Below, piece after piece: positions 1-7,203 of a DNA stretch of 10,764 nt; position 1 is the stretch's first letter, and every line of letters starts with the position of its first letter. Origin of the DNA: Fimimonas sp963619835. Lineage in GTDB: Bacteria > Bacillota > Clostridia > Christensenellales > CAG-314. The stretch is from contig CAVEYD010000033.1 of the NCBI GenBank assembly GCA_963619835.1, positions 1-10,764 of the forward strand, given 5' to 3'. Made by a program: the position numbers and the translations under genes. The notes below the pieces were generated by a model. It searched no databases and was not told the origin of the DNA. It saw only the letters and a program-made list of their open reading frames with translations.

Positions 1-33
1 TATGAATATCAACCTTAAAGATTTGCATGTAAA

Positions 34-52
34 ATTTATTTTGTAAATAAAT
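34..52. repeat. 19-bp perfect palindrome
   Basis: ATTTATTT-TGT-AAATAAAT has two perfect 8-bp arms around a 3-nt centre. It lies beyond the terminator that closes the lipoprotein gene, so it may be an operator or hairpin belonging to whatever lies left of the window. In DNA this AT-rich, chance is a real alternative. The rest of 1-96 shows no open frame or recognisable RNA. Confidence 0.35.
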
Positions 53-96
53 GCGCTAAAATCAATTATTTTTGTTTTAAATCGACTTAAATAAGC

Positions 97-153
97 AAAA
101 GCCACATTACAGAACATTTGTAAATAATACTTTGTTCGCAATGTGGCTTTTTT
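97..153. terminator. Bidirectional intrinsic terminator after the lipoprotein gene
   Basis: A perfect 12-bp stem joins AAAAGCCACATT (97-108) to AATGTGGCTTTT (140-151). Inside it a second 5-bp stem pairs GAACA (112-116) with TGTTC (133-137). On the minus strand the stem ends in TTTT and then GCTTATTT, about 35 nt after the lipoprotein stop, which fits termination of that gene. On the plus strand the tract is longer (six T at 148-153), so the element could also stop transcription entering from the left. No + strand gene is visible within 1-96. Confidence 0.8.
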
Positions 154-186
154 AGTTAAAGATTTAAACAACAAACAACTTGACTA

Positions 187-3054
187 CTAAGCATCTGCCT
201 TTTCAACTTTGAGATATACGAATTTTACGTTACCGCATTCACTGCATTTGTATGTGCACAAGGTCATATTGTAGTTTGAGCCGTCGAAAGACACGCTTGT
301 TGTTTTACCTTCGGAAACTGTCTCATAGCTGTGTAAATCTAACGTACAACTACTGTAAACGTCAGTAGCTGTTTTGCTAACAAGCTCCGCAACGGTTTGT
401 TCCGTTTGTGTATCGGTGATTACATTAACGACAAGGAAAATTTCTTGTTTAACGTTTTGCAACACTTCGAGCTGTTCGACTTTTCCGTCTTGTACATTTT
501 GCTTCCAAGTTGAAAAATCTTCTTTGCTCGATAGGTCAATTTCGTTTCCTTCGCTATCGATCATGCGAAATATAAATTCACATTTGATAACGTTGATTTC
601 AATCTTAGATTTTAAAATTGCACTATTTTTACAAATATCGTCAATGCTAAAGTTGGAAAATTGTTGTAATGGAATGTTTAAAACAATGTTTCTCTTGTAG
701 TATAGCTTTGAGCCTGCAGGTGCCCAATCACTTATAAGCGAATATTCAATTTCCTTTTCGGCCTCAGTGAAACTTACGACAACAAGATTGTTTTCATGGT
801 CGACAGTAGTAGATTTGTAAATTTCAAAAGCATCATTTAATGACGGATATCCGTTGCAAATTGCAACGGACACAAGATCTTTAATGTTGTCGTCGGACAA
901 GTCATACTTGTAGTAATCGGCCTTTTCTTTAATTTCTTCAAAAACTGATTCAAAATCGCAAGACGTTTTGTAATTTTTTACAATCGATATATCTTTTGCA
1001 GAATAGTTTTCAAATAAATTATGTAATACATCACATACATTGTTGTAAACTTTATCGTTAAATGTTGCATCATCGGCTGATTGATATTTTGTTTTATCAA
1101 AACTACTTAAACCTAGACGAATATCAATTTTAGAAACAACATCGTCATCTACATGGAATGTTATATCCGCAAAATCATTGTAAGAATCGATAACGGCATC
1201 GACAAAGGAAACTATTGTTTGCGCATTTGTTTGCTCAAAATCGATTTTTGTTAAGTATGACTGCAAAGTAGACAACAAACTGTTGGCAAATTCATTTTCC
1301 AAGTCGTAATTTGTAGATGCAATACTCTTTAATTTTGTTGCCAAAACTTCGTAAATGCTTTGTGTTTTGTACTTGTCAATAAAATCACTTAACTTTTCGG
1401 AAACTTCGTCTATTGAAATTTTCTCACTTTCTTCGGCATTTGATTGAACAATTTCCAACACATCATAAATTGTCATGTCGTTGAAAATTTCATTTTGAAG
1501 CAAGTCGGCAATAGAATTTACTTTTATTGCGGCGATTGAGGAACTCATTCCGCCAAGCATCATATCATACAGCGAATTGTAAGTGTTTCCTTCATCGTCT
1601 TTGTAAAAATATTTTATATATGCGTTTGCAAGCGATTCGATATCTTCAAATTCAATTCCGTATCCGGCAAAAGTATCGATGAAATCGGCTATTGTTATGT
1701 CTCCCAAATTTGCCACTTTGTTTTGCAATCTGTCGACAAATCCATCACCCATAAAATAATCGATTACTTGAGCAATAGACATTGTTCCGAGCTTTTTGTT
1801 TAACTCGTGCAATCTTTCACAATTTATTGTGTAAGTTGTTGCACCATCTACGTTCTCTACGAAAATCGAATCGAAAAGTTGATCGGCAACGTCGACTGCC
1901 TCGGAATTAGCAACAACCATCTTGTTGTAGATGTTACAAATGGGAACTATAAAAGCATTTATCGCATCGGAATAAGACTCAATCTTGTTGATAAGTTTAT
2001 CGTAATAAGTTTCGTCAACACCTATTTCATCCAAAAAATCGGAAATATTAAGTATTCTGTACGAAACTTTGTTTTCTTGATCGATTTCGGTGTAAACGTC
2101 ACTATCGCCAACATAGTTTTCGGACATGGCAGTACGTTTAACATAAACTGTACCGTCATTGATGATAACAAATGTTTTTGCAGGTGCTTTTAGCTCAACA
2201 ATTTTTCCGTTTACAGGAATATTTACATGTACAGCTTGCGACTCTGCATAAATGTTGGCAATAAGCGAATTGTTTTCGTCAAAACCGAATTTAATTTCTG
2301 CATAGTCGTACAAATCATATTCACCATCGCCTTCACTTATTTTTAAATTATCGAGCACAATTGAATAAGAACAAATTTCGCTTTTTTTGATAGCGGCAAC
2401 AACTTGCTTGGTAACTGATTTACGACCACAGACTGTGCACTGACCGTTTTCATCGTAAGTATGCTTACCAAAATTGTCTTTTTGTTCCGGATTTACATTA
2501 CAACATGTTTGTTGTTGCCAATGATTTTCATCGTCGTACTTCCACTCTACAATGTGTTTTGTGTGGTTATACTTGAGTTGTTCGGTGTGGGTGTATCCGC
2601 ATACGATACAAGTGTACTCAACCACTCCACGCGAAGTTGTAGTAGGCACTTTTGTAACAGTTCCGTTATCGTAAACGTGTTTTTCTTCGTCACCGCGCAC
2701 TGCATGTCCACAAGACGCTTCGTGCCAATGCGATTGCGAATCGTTGCGCCAAAAGGTAGTTGTGAAGGCGTGAACATGTTCCGGTGCTTTTACGGGGATT
2801 TCCTCATCGACTTTGTAGCCACAAACCGTACAAACTTTTTCAAGCAAGCCCTTTTCGGTTTCTGTAGCTTCTTTTACGGTAGTTTCTTTCCAAGTGTGTG
2901 CTTCTTTGTCACTTATTACACCTTTTGTATCAATCCAGTGATAATTTGCATCAAAAGAATAAACGGTGTTTTTTATTATTCCTGCACAACCTACCAGTGT
3001 TGCGGAAACCATTACAACTACAATTATTAAAGAGAGTAAAGAAATTTTTTTCAC
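187..3054 (-). CDS. Large secreted lipoprotein with N- and C-terminal Cys/His modules
   Basis: 955 residues; function not recognised. A lipoprotein signal peptide is clear: MKK, a hydrophobic stretch to about residue 20, then lipobox L-V-G-C with the lipidated Cys at 23, so the protein should sit on the outer face of the cytoplasmic membrane. Three Cys/His modules follow at about 52-90 (HTW, then CTVCG at 75-79), 95-160 (HWHEASCGH, then CIVCG at 149-153) and 165-210 (HW, CC, then CTVCG at 206-210). A further module closes the protein at about 908-941 (HSYE, C933, C937, C940). Such HTW...CxVCG modules recur in surface proteins of gut Clostridia; I know no assigned function. The middle (about 220-900) is acidic and holds recurrent short motifs of the form S/T-I-x-D/E/Q-V/L/F-I/L between 426 and 571. 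The start is GTG, chosen because AAAGGAG lies 8 nt upstream and the signal peptide begins there. The stop is TAG. Confidence 0.85.
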   Translation of the reverse strand: MKKISLLSLIIVVVMVSATLVGCAGIIKNTVYSFDANYHWIDTKGVISDKEAHTWKETTVKEATETEKGLLEKVCTVCGYKVDEEIPVKAPEHVHAFTTTFWRNDSQSHWHEASCGHAVRGDEEKHVYDNGTVTKVPTTTSRGVVEYTCIVCGYTHTEQLKYNHTKHIVEWKYDDENHWQQQTCCNVNPEQKDNFGKHTYDENGQCTVCGRKSVTKQVVAAIKKSEICSYSIVLDNLKISEGDGEYDLYDYAEIKFGFDENNSLIANIYAESQAVHVNIPVNGKIVELKAPAKTFVIINDGTVYVKRTAMSENYVGDSDVYTEIDQENKVSYRILNISDFLDEIGVDETYYDKLINKIESYSDAINAFIVPICNIYNKMVVANSEAVDVADQLFDSIFVENVDGATTYTINCERLHELNKKLGTMSIAQVIDYFMGDGFVDRLQNKVANLGDITIADFIDTFAGYGIEFEDIESLANAYIKYFYKDDEGNTYNSLYDMMLGGMSSSIAAIKVNSIADLLQNEIFNDMTIYDVLEIVQSNAEESEKISIDEVSEKLSDFIDKYKTQSIYEVLATKLKSIASTNYDLENEFANSLLSTLQSYLTKIDFEQTNAQTIVSFVDAVIDSYNDFADITFHVDDDVVSKIDIRLGLSSFDKTKYQSADDATFNDKVYNNVCDVLHNLFENYSAKDISIVKNYKTSCDFESVFEEIKEKADYYKYDLSDDNIKDLVSVAICNGYPSLNDAFEIYKSTTVDHENNLVVVSFTEAEKEIEYSLISDWAPAGSKLYYKRNIVLNIPLQQFSNFSIDDICKNSAILKSKIEINVIKCEFIFRMIDSEGNEIDLSSKEDFSTWKQNVQDGKVEQLEVLQNVKQEIFLVVNVITDTQTEQTVAELVSKTATDVYSSCTLDLHSYETVSEGKTTSVSFDGSNYNMTLCTYKCSECGNVKFVYLKVEKADA

Positions 3055-3062
3055 AATACATT

Positions 3063-3069
3063 CTCCTTT
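3063..3069 (-). promoter_or_regulatory. Ribosome binding site fixing the lipoprotein GTG start
   Basis: AAAGGAG on the minus strand, 8 nt before the GTG at 3054-3052. An ATG at 3061-3059 is nearer to it but out of frame, so GTG is the start that yields the signal peptide. Confidence 0.8.
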
Positions 3070-3077
3070 ATGCCCAT

Positions 3078-3110
3078 TTGAAAAAGCACTATATAATTTA
3101 CTTTTTTCAA
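3078..3110. repeat. Inverted repeat in the lipoprotein leader
   Basis: TTGAAAAAG (3078-3086) pairs with CTTTTTTCAA (3101-3110) with one bulged T. The 14-nt centre contains, on the minus strand, TATATAGT, which resembles a -10 element. The repeat sits just upstream of the ribosome site of the lipoprotein gene. It could be an operator over a promoter or a leader hairpin. No well-spaced -35 is obvious, so the promoter reading is weak. Confidence 0.4.
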
Positions 3111-3212
3111 AGGAATATTTTAAAATAAAATGCTTAATTTTCCCTTAACAAACACATTGCTTTTAACACATATTTTAAAATTTTGTTTATTAAGAGAAAT
3201 AATGAATAAAGC

Positions 3213-3249
3213 AAAAACGACAGTGTCCACAGAGTAAACATTGTCGTTT
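3213..3249 (-). terminator. Intrinsic terminator after alaS
   Basis: A 12-bp stem, one pair a G-T wobble, forms between 3215-3226 and 3238-3249 around an 11-nt loop. On the minus strand it ends in CGTTTTT followed by GCTTTATT. It begins 65 nt after the alaS stop and so separates alaS from the lipoprotein gene as transcription units. Confidence 0.75.
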
Positions 3250-3314
3250 GTTTATATTAAAGTTAGCGGCAACGAATATCTGTAAAAAATCGTTTTTTAA
3301 GTTGCACAAGCTTG

Positions 3315-5102
3315 TTATCTGTGCAGCTCCGCTTTAATACGTCTTACTCCTGCCGAAGACGATTGTTCCTTAGTGATTACAAATTTGCCGAGTTGCGCTG
3401 TGTTTTCAGCATGAGGACCACCACAAATTTCTTTGCTGAAGTCTCCCATTGTGTAAACTTTTACAACCTCACCATACCTGTCTCCAAACAATCCGATTGC
3501 ACCTGTTTTGCGTGCATCCTCAATTGGCATTTCTTCACAAGTTATTGGCAAAGCACGTTCAATCGCTTCGTTGACAAGACGTTCGGTTTCGGCAATTTCA
3601 TCAGCCGTCATGGGACGAGAAAAGCTAAAATCGAAACGCAATCTTTCGGGTGTAATGTTGCTACCCTTTTGTTTAACTTCGTCACCAAGTACACGCCTTA
3701 AAGCTGCTTGCAATAAGTGCGTTGCCGTGTGAAGATAAGTTGTTTCAATTCCACCGCCTTCTGCCATACCACCCTTGAAACGTTGTTCGCTTCCGGCATG
3801 CGATTTCAGTTGATGCTCGGCATACTTTTGTTTGAAACCTTCTACGTCAACGGTAAATCCGTTTTCGGCAGCAAGTTCTACAGTCATTTCAATAGGAAAT
3901 CCAAAAGTGTCGTAAAGTTTGAAAGCAGTTCCACCAGGAACAACATTGCCTTGAATGTGTGAAATTACCTTGCCGAACTCTTTTTCACCGGCAACAAGAG
4001 TCTTGCTGAATTTTTCTTCTTCCTTGTTGAGTTCGTCGATAATTTTTGCGGAATTTTCGGTCAATTCAGGATAAACATCCTTGTAAACATTGATGTAAAC
4101 CTTTGCAATTTCGGAAATACTGCCCTTAGGCATATCGAGACTGTTTGCCATACGAACGGCACGTCTAATAAGTCTACGCAAAACATAGCCTTGGTCTACA
4201 TTGCTTGGAACAACCCCTACCGGATCACCTAAAAGAAATGTTGAAGTGCGAACATGATCGGCAATTATACGCATGGCACGTTTAGTCTTGTCGTCTTGTT
4301 CGTATTCTTTGCCGGAAAGTTGGCAAATTTTTGCAAAAGCATCTGCAAACAAATCAATATCGTAAACCGATTTGTAGCCGTTTAAGACACAAACAGTACG
4401 TTCGAGTCCCATTCCCGTATCGACATTCTTTTGAGAAAGAGGCAAATAGGTTCCGTCTGCTTGTTTGTTAAATTGCATAAAGACATTGTTCCAAATTTCC
4501 AAGTACTTTCCACAATCACAAGAAGGATCACAATGATCCGAGCAAGCAGGCTTGCCTGTGTCCCAGAAAATTTCGGTGTCAGGTCCGCATGGTCCGGTTG
4601 TCCCGGCAATCCACCAATTGTGCTTCTTAGGTAAATAGAAAATACGTTCCTTGGGAATGCCACATTCTTCCCAAACTTTTGCAGAATCTTCATCTCGAGG
4701 AGCATCGTCGTCGCCGGCAAAAACCGTTACGGAAATACGATTTACGTCAAGCCCCAAATACTTTGGACTTGTTAAAAATTCGTAACTCCACTTGATTGAT
4801 TGGTGGTTAAAATAATCTCCGAGTGACCAGTTACCAAGCATCTCGAAAAATGTAAGGTGGCTGTCGTCTCCAACTTCTTCGATGTCTCCGGTACGGACAC
4901 ATTTTTGAACGTCGGTTAAACGATTTCCCTTGGGGTGTTTTTGTCCCATAAGGTAAGGAATCAACGGATGCATTCCTGCCGTGGTAAACAAAACCGAAGG
5001 ATCGTTTTCGGGAATTAAGCTTGCAGAGGGAATAACGGCATGTCCTCGTTCTTGAAAGAAGCCTAAATATTTTTCTCTTAAGTACTGTGATGTGATTTTC
5101 AT
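3315..5102 (-). CDS. alaS: Alanyl-tRNA synthetase, compact form lacking the C-Ala domain
   Basis: 595 residues. Cytoplasmic class II synthetase that charges tRNA-Ala with alanine using ATP. The catalytic half is complete: RLTDVQKCVRTGDIEEVG (61-78), HLTFFEMLGNWSLGDYF (82-98), the WIAGTTGPCGPDTE region (164-177) and GYVLRRLIRRAVR (305-317). A Cys-rich insert (C187, C191, C195, C197) lies between the catalytic motifs. The editing centre that hydrolyses mischarged tRNA is present as H458-x3-H462 and C560-GGP-H564. Usual bacterial AlaRS is about 870-900 residues; this one ends right after the editing domain (GVRRIKAE), so the C-terminal C-Ala/DHHA1 part is absent. The beta-barrel with the GGQ-type segment normally before HxxxH also appears missing. 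Short forms like this occur in candidate-phyla bacteria and some Clostridia. It starts at ATG with only a weak AGAGAG site upstream and stops at TAA, with a terminator close behind, so this is not a broken gene. Confidence 0.95.
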   Translation of the reverse strand: MKITSQYLREKYLGFFQERGHAVIPSASLIPENDPSVLFTTAGMHPLIPYLMGQKHPKGNRLTDVQKCVRTGDIEEVGDDSHLTFFEMLGNWSLGDYFNHQSIKWSYEFLTSPKYLGLDVNRISVTVFAGDDDAPRDEDSAKVWEECGIPKERIFYLPKKHNWWIAGTTGPCGPDTEIFWDTGKPACSDHCDPSCDCGKYLEIWNNVFMQFNKQADGTYLPLSQKNVDTGMGLERTVCVLNGYKSVYDIDLFADAFAKICQLSGKEYEQDDKTKRAMRIIADHVRTSTFLLGDPVGVVPSNVDQGYVLRRLIRRAVRMANSLDMPKGSISEIAKVYINVYKDVYPELTENSAKIIDELNKEEEKFSKTLVAGEKEFGKVISHIQGNVVPGGTAFKLYDTFGFPIEMTVELAAENGFTVDVEGFKQKYAEHQLKSHAGSEQRFKGGMAEGGGIETTYLHTATHLLQAALRRVLGDEVKQKGSNITPERLRFDFSFSRPMTADEIAETERLVNEAIERALPITCEEMPIEDARKTGAIGLFGDRYGEVVKVYTMGDFSKEICGGPHAENTAQLGKFVITKEQSSSAGVRRIKAELHR

Positions 5103-5137
5103 AATATAACTCTCTTTTTACAACTATTTTTTTATGC

Positions 5138-5166
5138 CATACAAATTGCAATAATAATTTTGTATG
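5138..5166. repeat. Hairpin between the membrane zinc-ribbon gene and alaS
   Basis: CATACAAA (5138-5145) and TTTGTATG (5159-5166) form a perfect 8-bp stem around a 13-nt loop. On the minus strand it is followed by an A-run, not a T-run, so it is not a standard terminator. It could be an RNA-processing or stability element before alaS. The 82-bp gap is too short for a full T-box leader. Confidence 0.45.
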
Positions 5167-5184
5167 ATAACAAATTCGATAAAA

Positions 5185-6195
5185 CTAATCTCTGTAGCGA
5201 CTGCTCTTACTATCCTTCTTCTTGCCTTTTTTTTGTTTTGCACAAGCAGAATATATGAAGAAAAACCAATAAAAGACTGGAATTGCGATAATATAACCAT
5301 AATCAACAGAAAAAATCGATGGAATAAATTCTTGCATGACTACATCAATGAAACTACCTGTTGAAGAAACAATGCCTGCTGTACCAAGCCAAGTTAAAAG
5401 TCCCACCAATGATGAAAGAATTGCCATAATAAGCAAGAATATATTTGCACCTTTGCTACGTCTGCCACTAAACAACCGAATAAATGCTACTAAGAGATAA
5501 ATTACAATAACCAAAGCAAAAACACAAACTGAGATAACGGCAATCCAATCGGCTACCGTAAGTCCGGACAATTCATTTCGTGACACACCGGCTACTAACG
5601 AAAGTACGACATCATACCCATAAAACGATTTTTCTCCGTCGGTTTGAGTTGAGTAGAAAAACCGAGTAAAAGAATTTATTGCAGGGATATCATGCAAATT
5701 CCATACTGCTCCGTTAACTGAGATGGCTGCCGGAACAATTAAAAAATATGTAAAAGCAATGGCGAATAAAAATGCAAAGAAGGCAATAACACGTCCCTTG
5801 CCTCTACCACCTTTTTTAGCCTTTTTGACTTCTTGGGCATTGTTGATATCGGCACTTTGCGTTTTAGCTGTGGCATCTGCATCAACAACCGGTGGAACGG
5901 CTGATTGCGAATTAGATACATTTGCAAAACTGTGACCACAAGAACAAACATTGTCTTCGGCATTGACTTCTCTGCCACATTTAGGACATATTTTTGAAAC
6001 TGCTCCGACCTTTATTGCAGCTCCGCAATTACGACAGTAATTTGCCAAGGGAGAATTGCGTGTGTGACATTTGGGACAAACTACAACCTCGTCAGGAACG
6101 GTTAGTTTTGATCCGCAACGAGCACAAAACCTTGCACTTAGGGAATTGGAACAACCGCACTGAGGACATACGTTAAAACTATTGGAATTATTCAT
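5185..6195 (-). CDS. Membrane protein with three N-terminal zinc ribbons
   Basis: 336 residues; no function recognised beyond zinc ribbon plus membrane anchor. Ribbons 1 and 2 have CX2CX10CX2C spacing (C10, C13, C24, C27 and C40, C43, C54, C57). Ribbon 3 is a variant, CX2CX10CXC (C70, C73, C84, C86, followed by GH88). A polar linker (about 90-120) and a Lys/Arg/Gly-rich stretch (124-135) lead to four likely membrane helices at about 135-158, 217-239, 250-275 and 298-319, and a Lys-rich tail ends the protein. By the positive-inside rule the ribbons and the basic tail should be cytoplasmic; the loop at 159-216 would then be outside. The start overlaps the stop of the upstream ribbon gene as ATGA, and GGAGGT lies 5 nt upstream, so the two are translationally coupled. 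Stop TAG, 82 bp before alaS. Likely role: zinc-ribbon scaffold or sensor at the membrane (inference). Confidence 0.85.
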   Translation of the reverse strand: MNNSNSFNVCPQCGCSNSLSARFCARCGSKLTVPDEVVVCPKCHTRNSPLANYCRNCGAAIKVGAVSKICPKCGREVNAEDNVCSCGHSFANVSNSQSAVPPVVDADATAKTQSADINNAQEVKKAKKGGRGKGRVIAFFAFLFAIAFTYFLIVPAAISVNGAVWNLHDIPAINSFTRFFYSTQTDGEKSFYGYDVVLSLVAGVSRNELSGLTVADWIAVISVCVFALVIVIYLLVAFIRLFSGRRSKGANIFLLIMAILSSLVGLLTWLGTAGIVSSTGSFIDVVMQEFIPSIFSVDYGYIIAIPVFYWFFFIYSACAKQKKGKKKDSKSSRYRD

Positions 6196-7046
6196 TGTGT
6201 ACCTCCGTTATGTTGCATACCGCAATTACTACAAAATAAATCTTCTTTATCATTTAAACTACCACATTTGTCGCATTTCCATTTTTCAACCGTATCCGGA
6301 ACATTGCCGACAAAAGACCATTGACAATTAACACAAAACTTGCTGTCTACCGGATTTTCTACACCACAATTTGGACAATACTTGCGAGTGTCTTCGACAA
6401 CAATCTTTAGTCCACAATTTTGACAAAACAGTTCGTCAACTTCGTTTAGCGCACCGCAATTAGGACAAACCGATTTTTTGCCATCAAGTCCCTCAAGCCT
6501 GGTAAGTTCGACGGAGGTGTCGTCAACGGCAACACTATCTCGAACAACTTGAAAATCTTCTATTTTTGCTTCGCTCAAACCGGCATAACAATACGAACAA
6601 TATTTTGAGTTTATATCATTTGGTGTTCCGCAAACGGGACAAATTTTGCGACTGACTACTCTGTGTTGATGGAGCGATGAAACATTTGCGCCACAATGAC
6701 TACAGTAAATTTCAGTGATTGCGACTTGTGCACCGCAATTTGGACAAGATGCAGTTTCCGCCATTGGAATAATTGTCGATTTTGAAACAGATTGTATGTC
6801 GTTGGCGTTGTCTAATGGCGTTTCACCATTTAACAAAGACTGACCATTTTCCAAACCGACAACAGATTGTGCAACATGGTTTAACTCGGCACCGCAAGCA
6901 ATACAATGCAAAGAAGCAGAATCGTTTGCAGCTCCACAATTGGGGCAAGCAATCTCTTCCTTAAAAACTAAAGCGGTTGAGCCACAATTGCTACAAAATT
7001 GCGAATCACTTGTATTTAATTCTCCGCAGTTTTTACAAATTTTCAT
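6192..7046 (-). CDS. Soluble protein of seven tandem zinc ribbons
   Basis: 284 residues with no signal peptide or membrane helix. It consists of seven four-cysteine units, every one spaced exactly CX2CX10CX2C: first cysteines at 4, 34, 101, 136, 194, 224 and 258, last cysteines at 21, 51, 118, 153, 211, 241 and 275. All 28 cysteines belong to these units. Most units read CPNCG-x8-FCxNCG, like the zinc-ribbon/double-zinc-ribbon families (Pfam zinc_ribbon_2, DZR). Units lie as pairs (1-2, 3-4, 5-6) plus a final single, with polar linkers at about 52-100 and 154-193. No catalytic domain is present, so binding zinc and partner proteins or nucleic acid is the likely role (inference). ATG start with AAAGGTG 5 nt upstream. 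The TGA stop overlaps the next gene's ATG, pairing it with the membrane-bound three-ribbon protein. Confidence 0.85.
   Translation of the reverse strand: MKICKNCGELNTSDSQFCSNCGSTALVFKEEIACPNCGAANDSASLHCIACGAELNHVAQSVVGLENGQSLLNGETPLDNANDIQSVSKSTIIPMAETASCPNCGAQVAITEIYCSHCGANVSSLHQHRVVSRKICPVCGTPNDINSKYCSYCYAGLSEAKIEDFQVVRDSVAVDDTSVELTRLEGLDGKKSVCPNCGALNEVDELFCQNCGLKIVVEDTRKYCPNCGVENPVDSKFCVNCQWSFVGNVPDTVEKWKCDKCGSLNDKEDLFCSNCGMQHNGGTQ
6201..6206 (-). promoter_or_regulatory. Ribosome binding site of the membrane zinc-ribbon gene
   Basis: GGAGGT on the minus strand, inside the 3' end of the upstream gene and 5 nt before the overlapping ATG at 6195-6193. It is the strongest Shine-Dalgarno in the window and supports that start and high or coupled translation of the second ribbon gene. 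Confidence 0.8.
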
Positions 7047-7051
7047 TTTGT

Positions 7052-7058
7052 CACCTTT
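7052..7058 (-). promoter_or_regulatory. Ribosome binding site of the seven-ribbon gene
   Basis: AAAGGTG on the minus strand, 5 nt before the ATG at 7046-7044. A tiny frame, ATG CAA AGG TGA (7062-7051), overlaps this site and has its own AAGGAG (7080-7075) 12 nt upstream. Confidence 0.7.
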
Positions 7059-7132
7059 GCATTTTTAGAATTGACTCCTTAAGCGACATAAAATAACCGC
7101 CCATGAAGCAATCGTTTATTCTTTCTACTTAC

Positions 7133-7158
7133 AATCCACACAAAAAGTGGATTTTTTT
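7133..7158 (+). terminator. Plus-strand intrinsic terminator in the zinc-ribbon leader
   Basis: AATCCAC (7133-7139) and GTGGATT (7147-7153) form a perfect 7-bp stem around a 7-nt loop, followed on the plus strand by a run of seven T (7152-7158). On the minus strand, the direction of all recognised genes, no T-run follows. It therefore looks like a terminator for a plus-strand transcript, or a leader hairpin of the ribbon mRNA. No + strand gene is seen to its left. Confidence 0.55.
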
Positions 7159-7203
7159 ACAACCTACAAAATACATAATAAGTTGATTTGTCTTACTATA
7201 CAC

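Noticed and set aside
374..700. 108-codon plus-strand frame
   Set aside because: Antisense to the lipoprotein 3' end with Ser/Leu/Cys-rich low-information sequence; no ribosome site or family match.
2461..3030. 189-codon plus-strand frame with hydrophobic start
   Set aside because: It lies wholly antisense to the lipoprotein's Cys/His region, has no family resemblance, and reads as a shadow of the minus-strand gene.
3270..3306. Alternative GCAAC/GTTGC and AACGA/TCGTT stems just after alaS
   Set aside because: Five-bp AT-flanked stems that are mutually exclusive; much weaker than the adjacent 12-bp terminator.
3055..3314. Remnant of an AlaRS C-terminal domain lost by frameshift
   Set aside because: The gap is only 260 bp, has no minus-strand frame resembling C-Ala, and contains a strong terminator 65 nt after the stop.
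5164..5364. 66-codon plus-strand frame starting in the znr-alaS gap
   Set aside because: Mostly antisense to the membrane zinc-ribbon gene; its hydrophobic start mirrors the last membrane helix on the other strand.
6192..7046. Reading the seven-ribbon protein as a rubredoxin or RNA polymerase subunit
   Set aside because: Rubredoxin knuckles have longer, different spacing and context, and no polymerase motifs exist; uniform CX2CX10CX2C units fit generic zinc ribbons.
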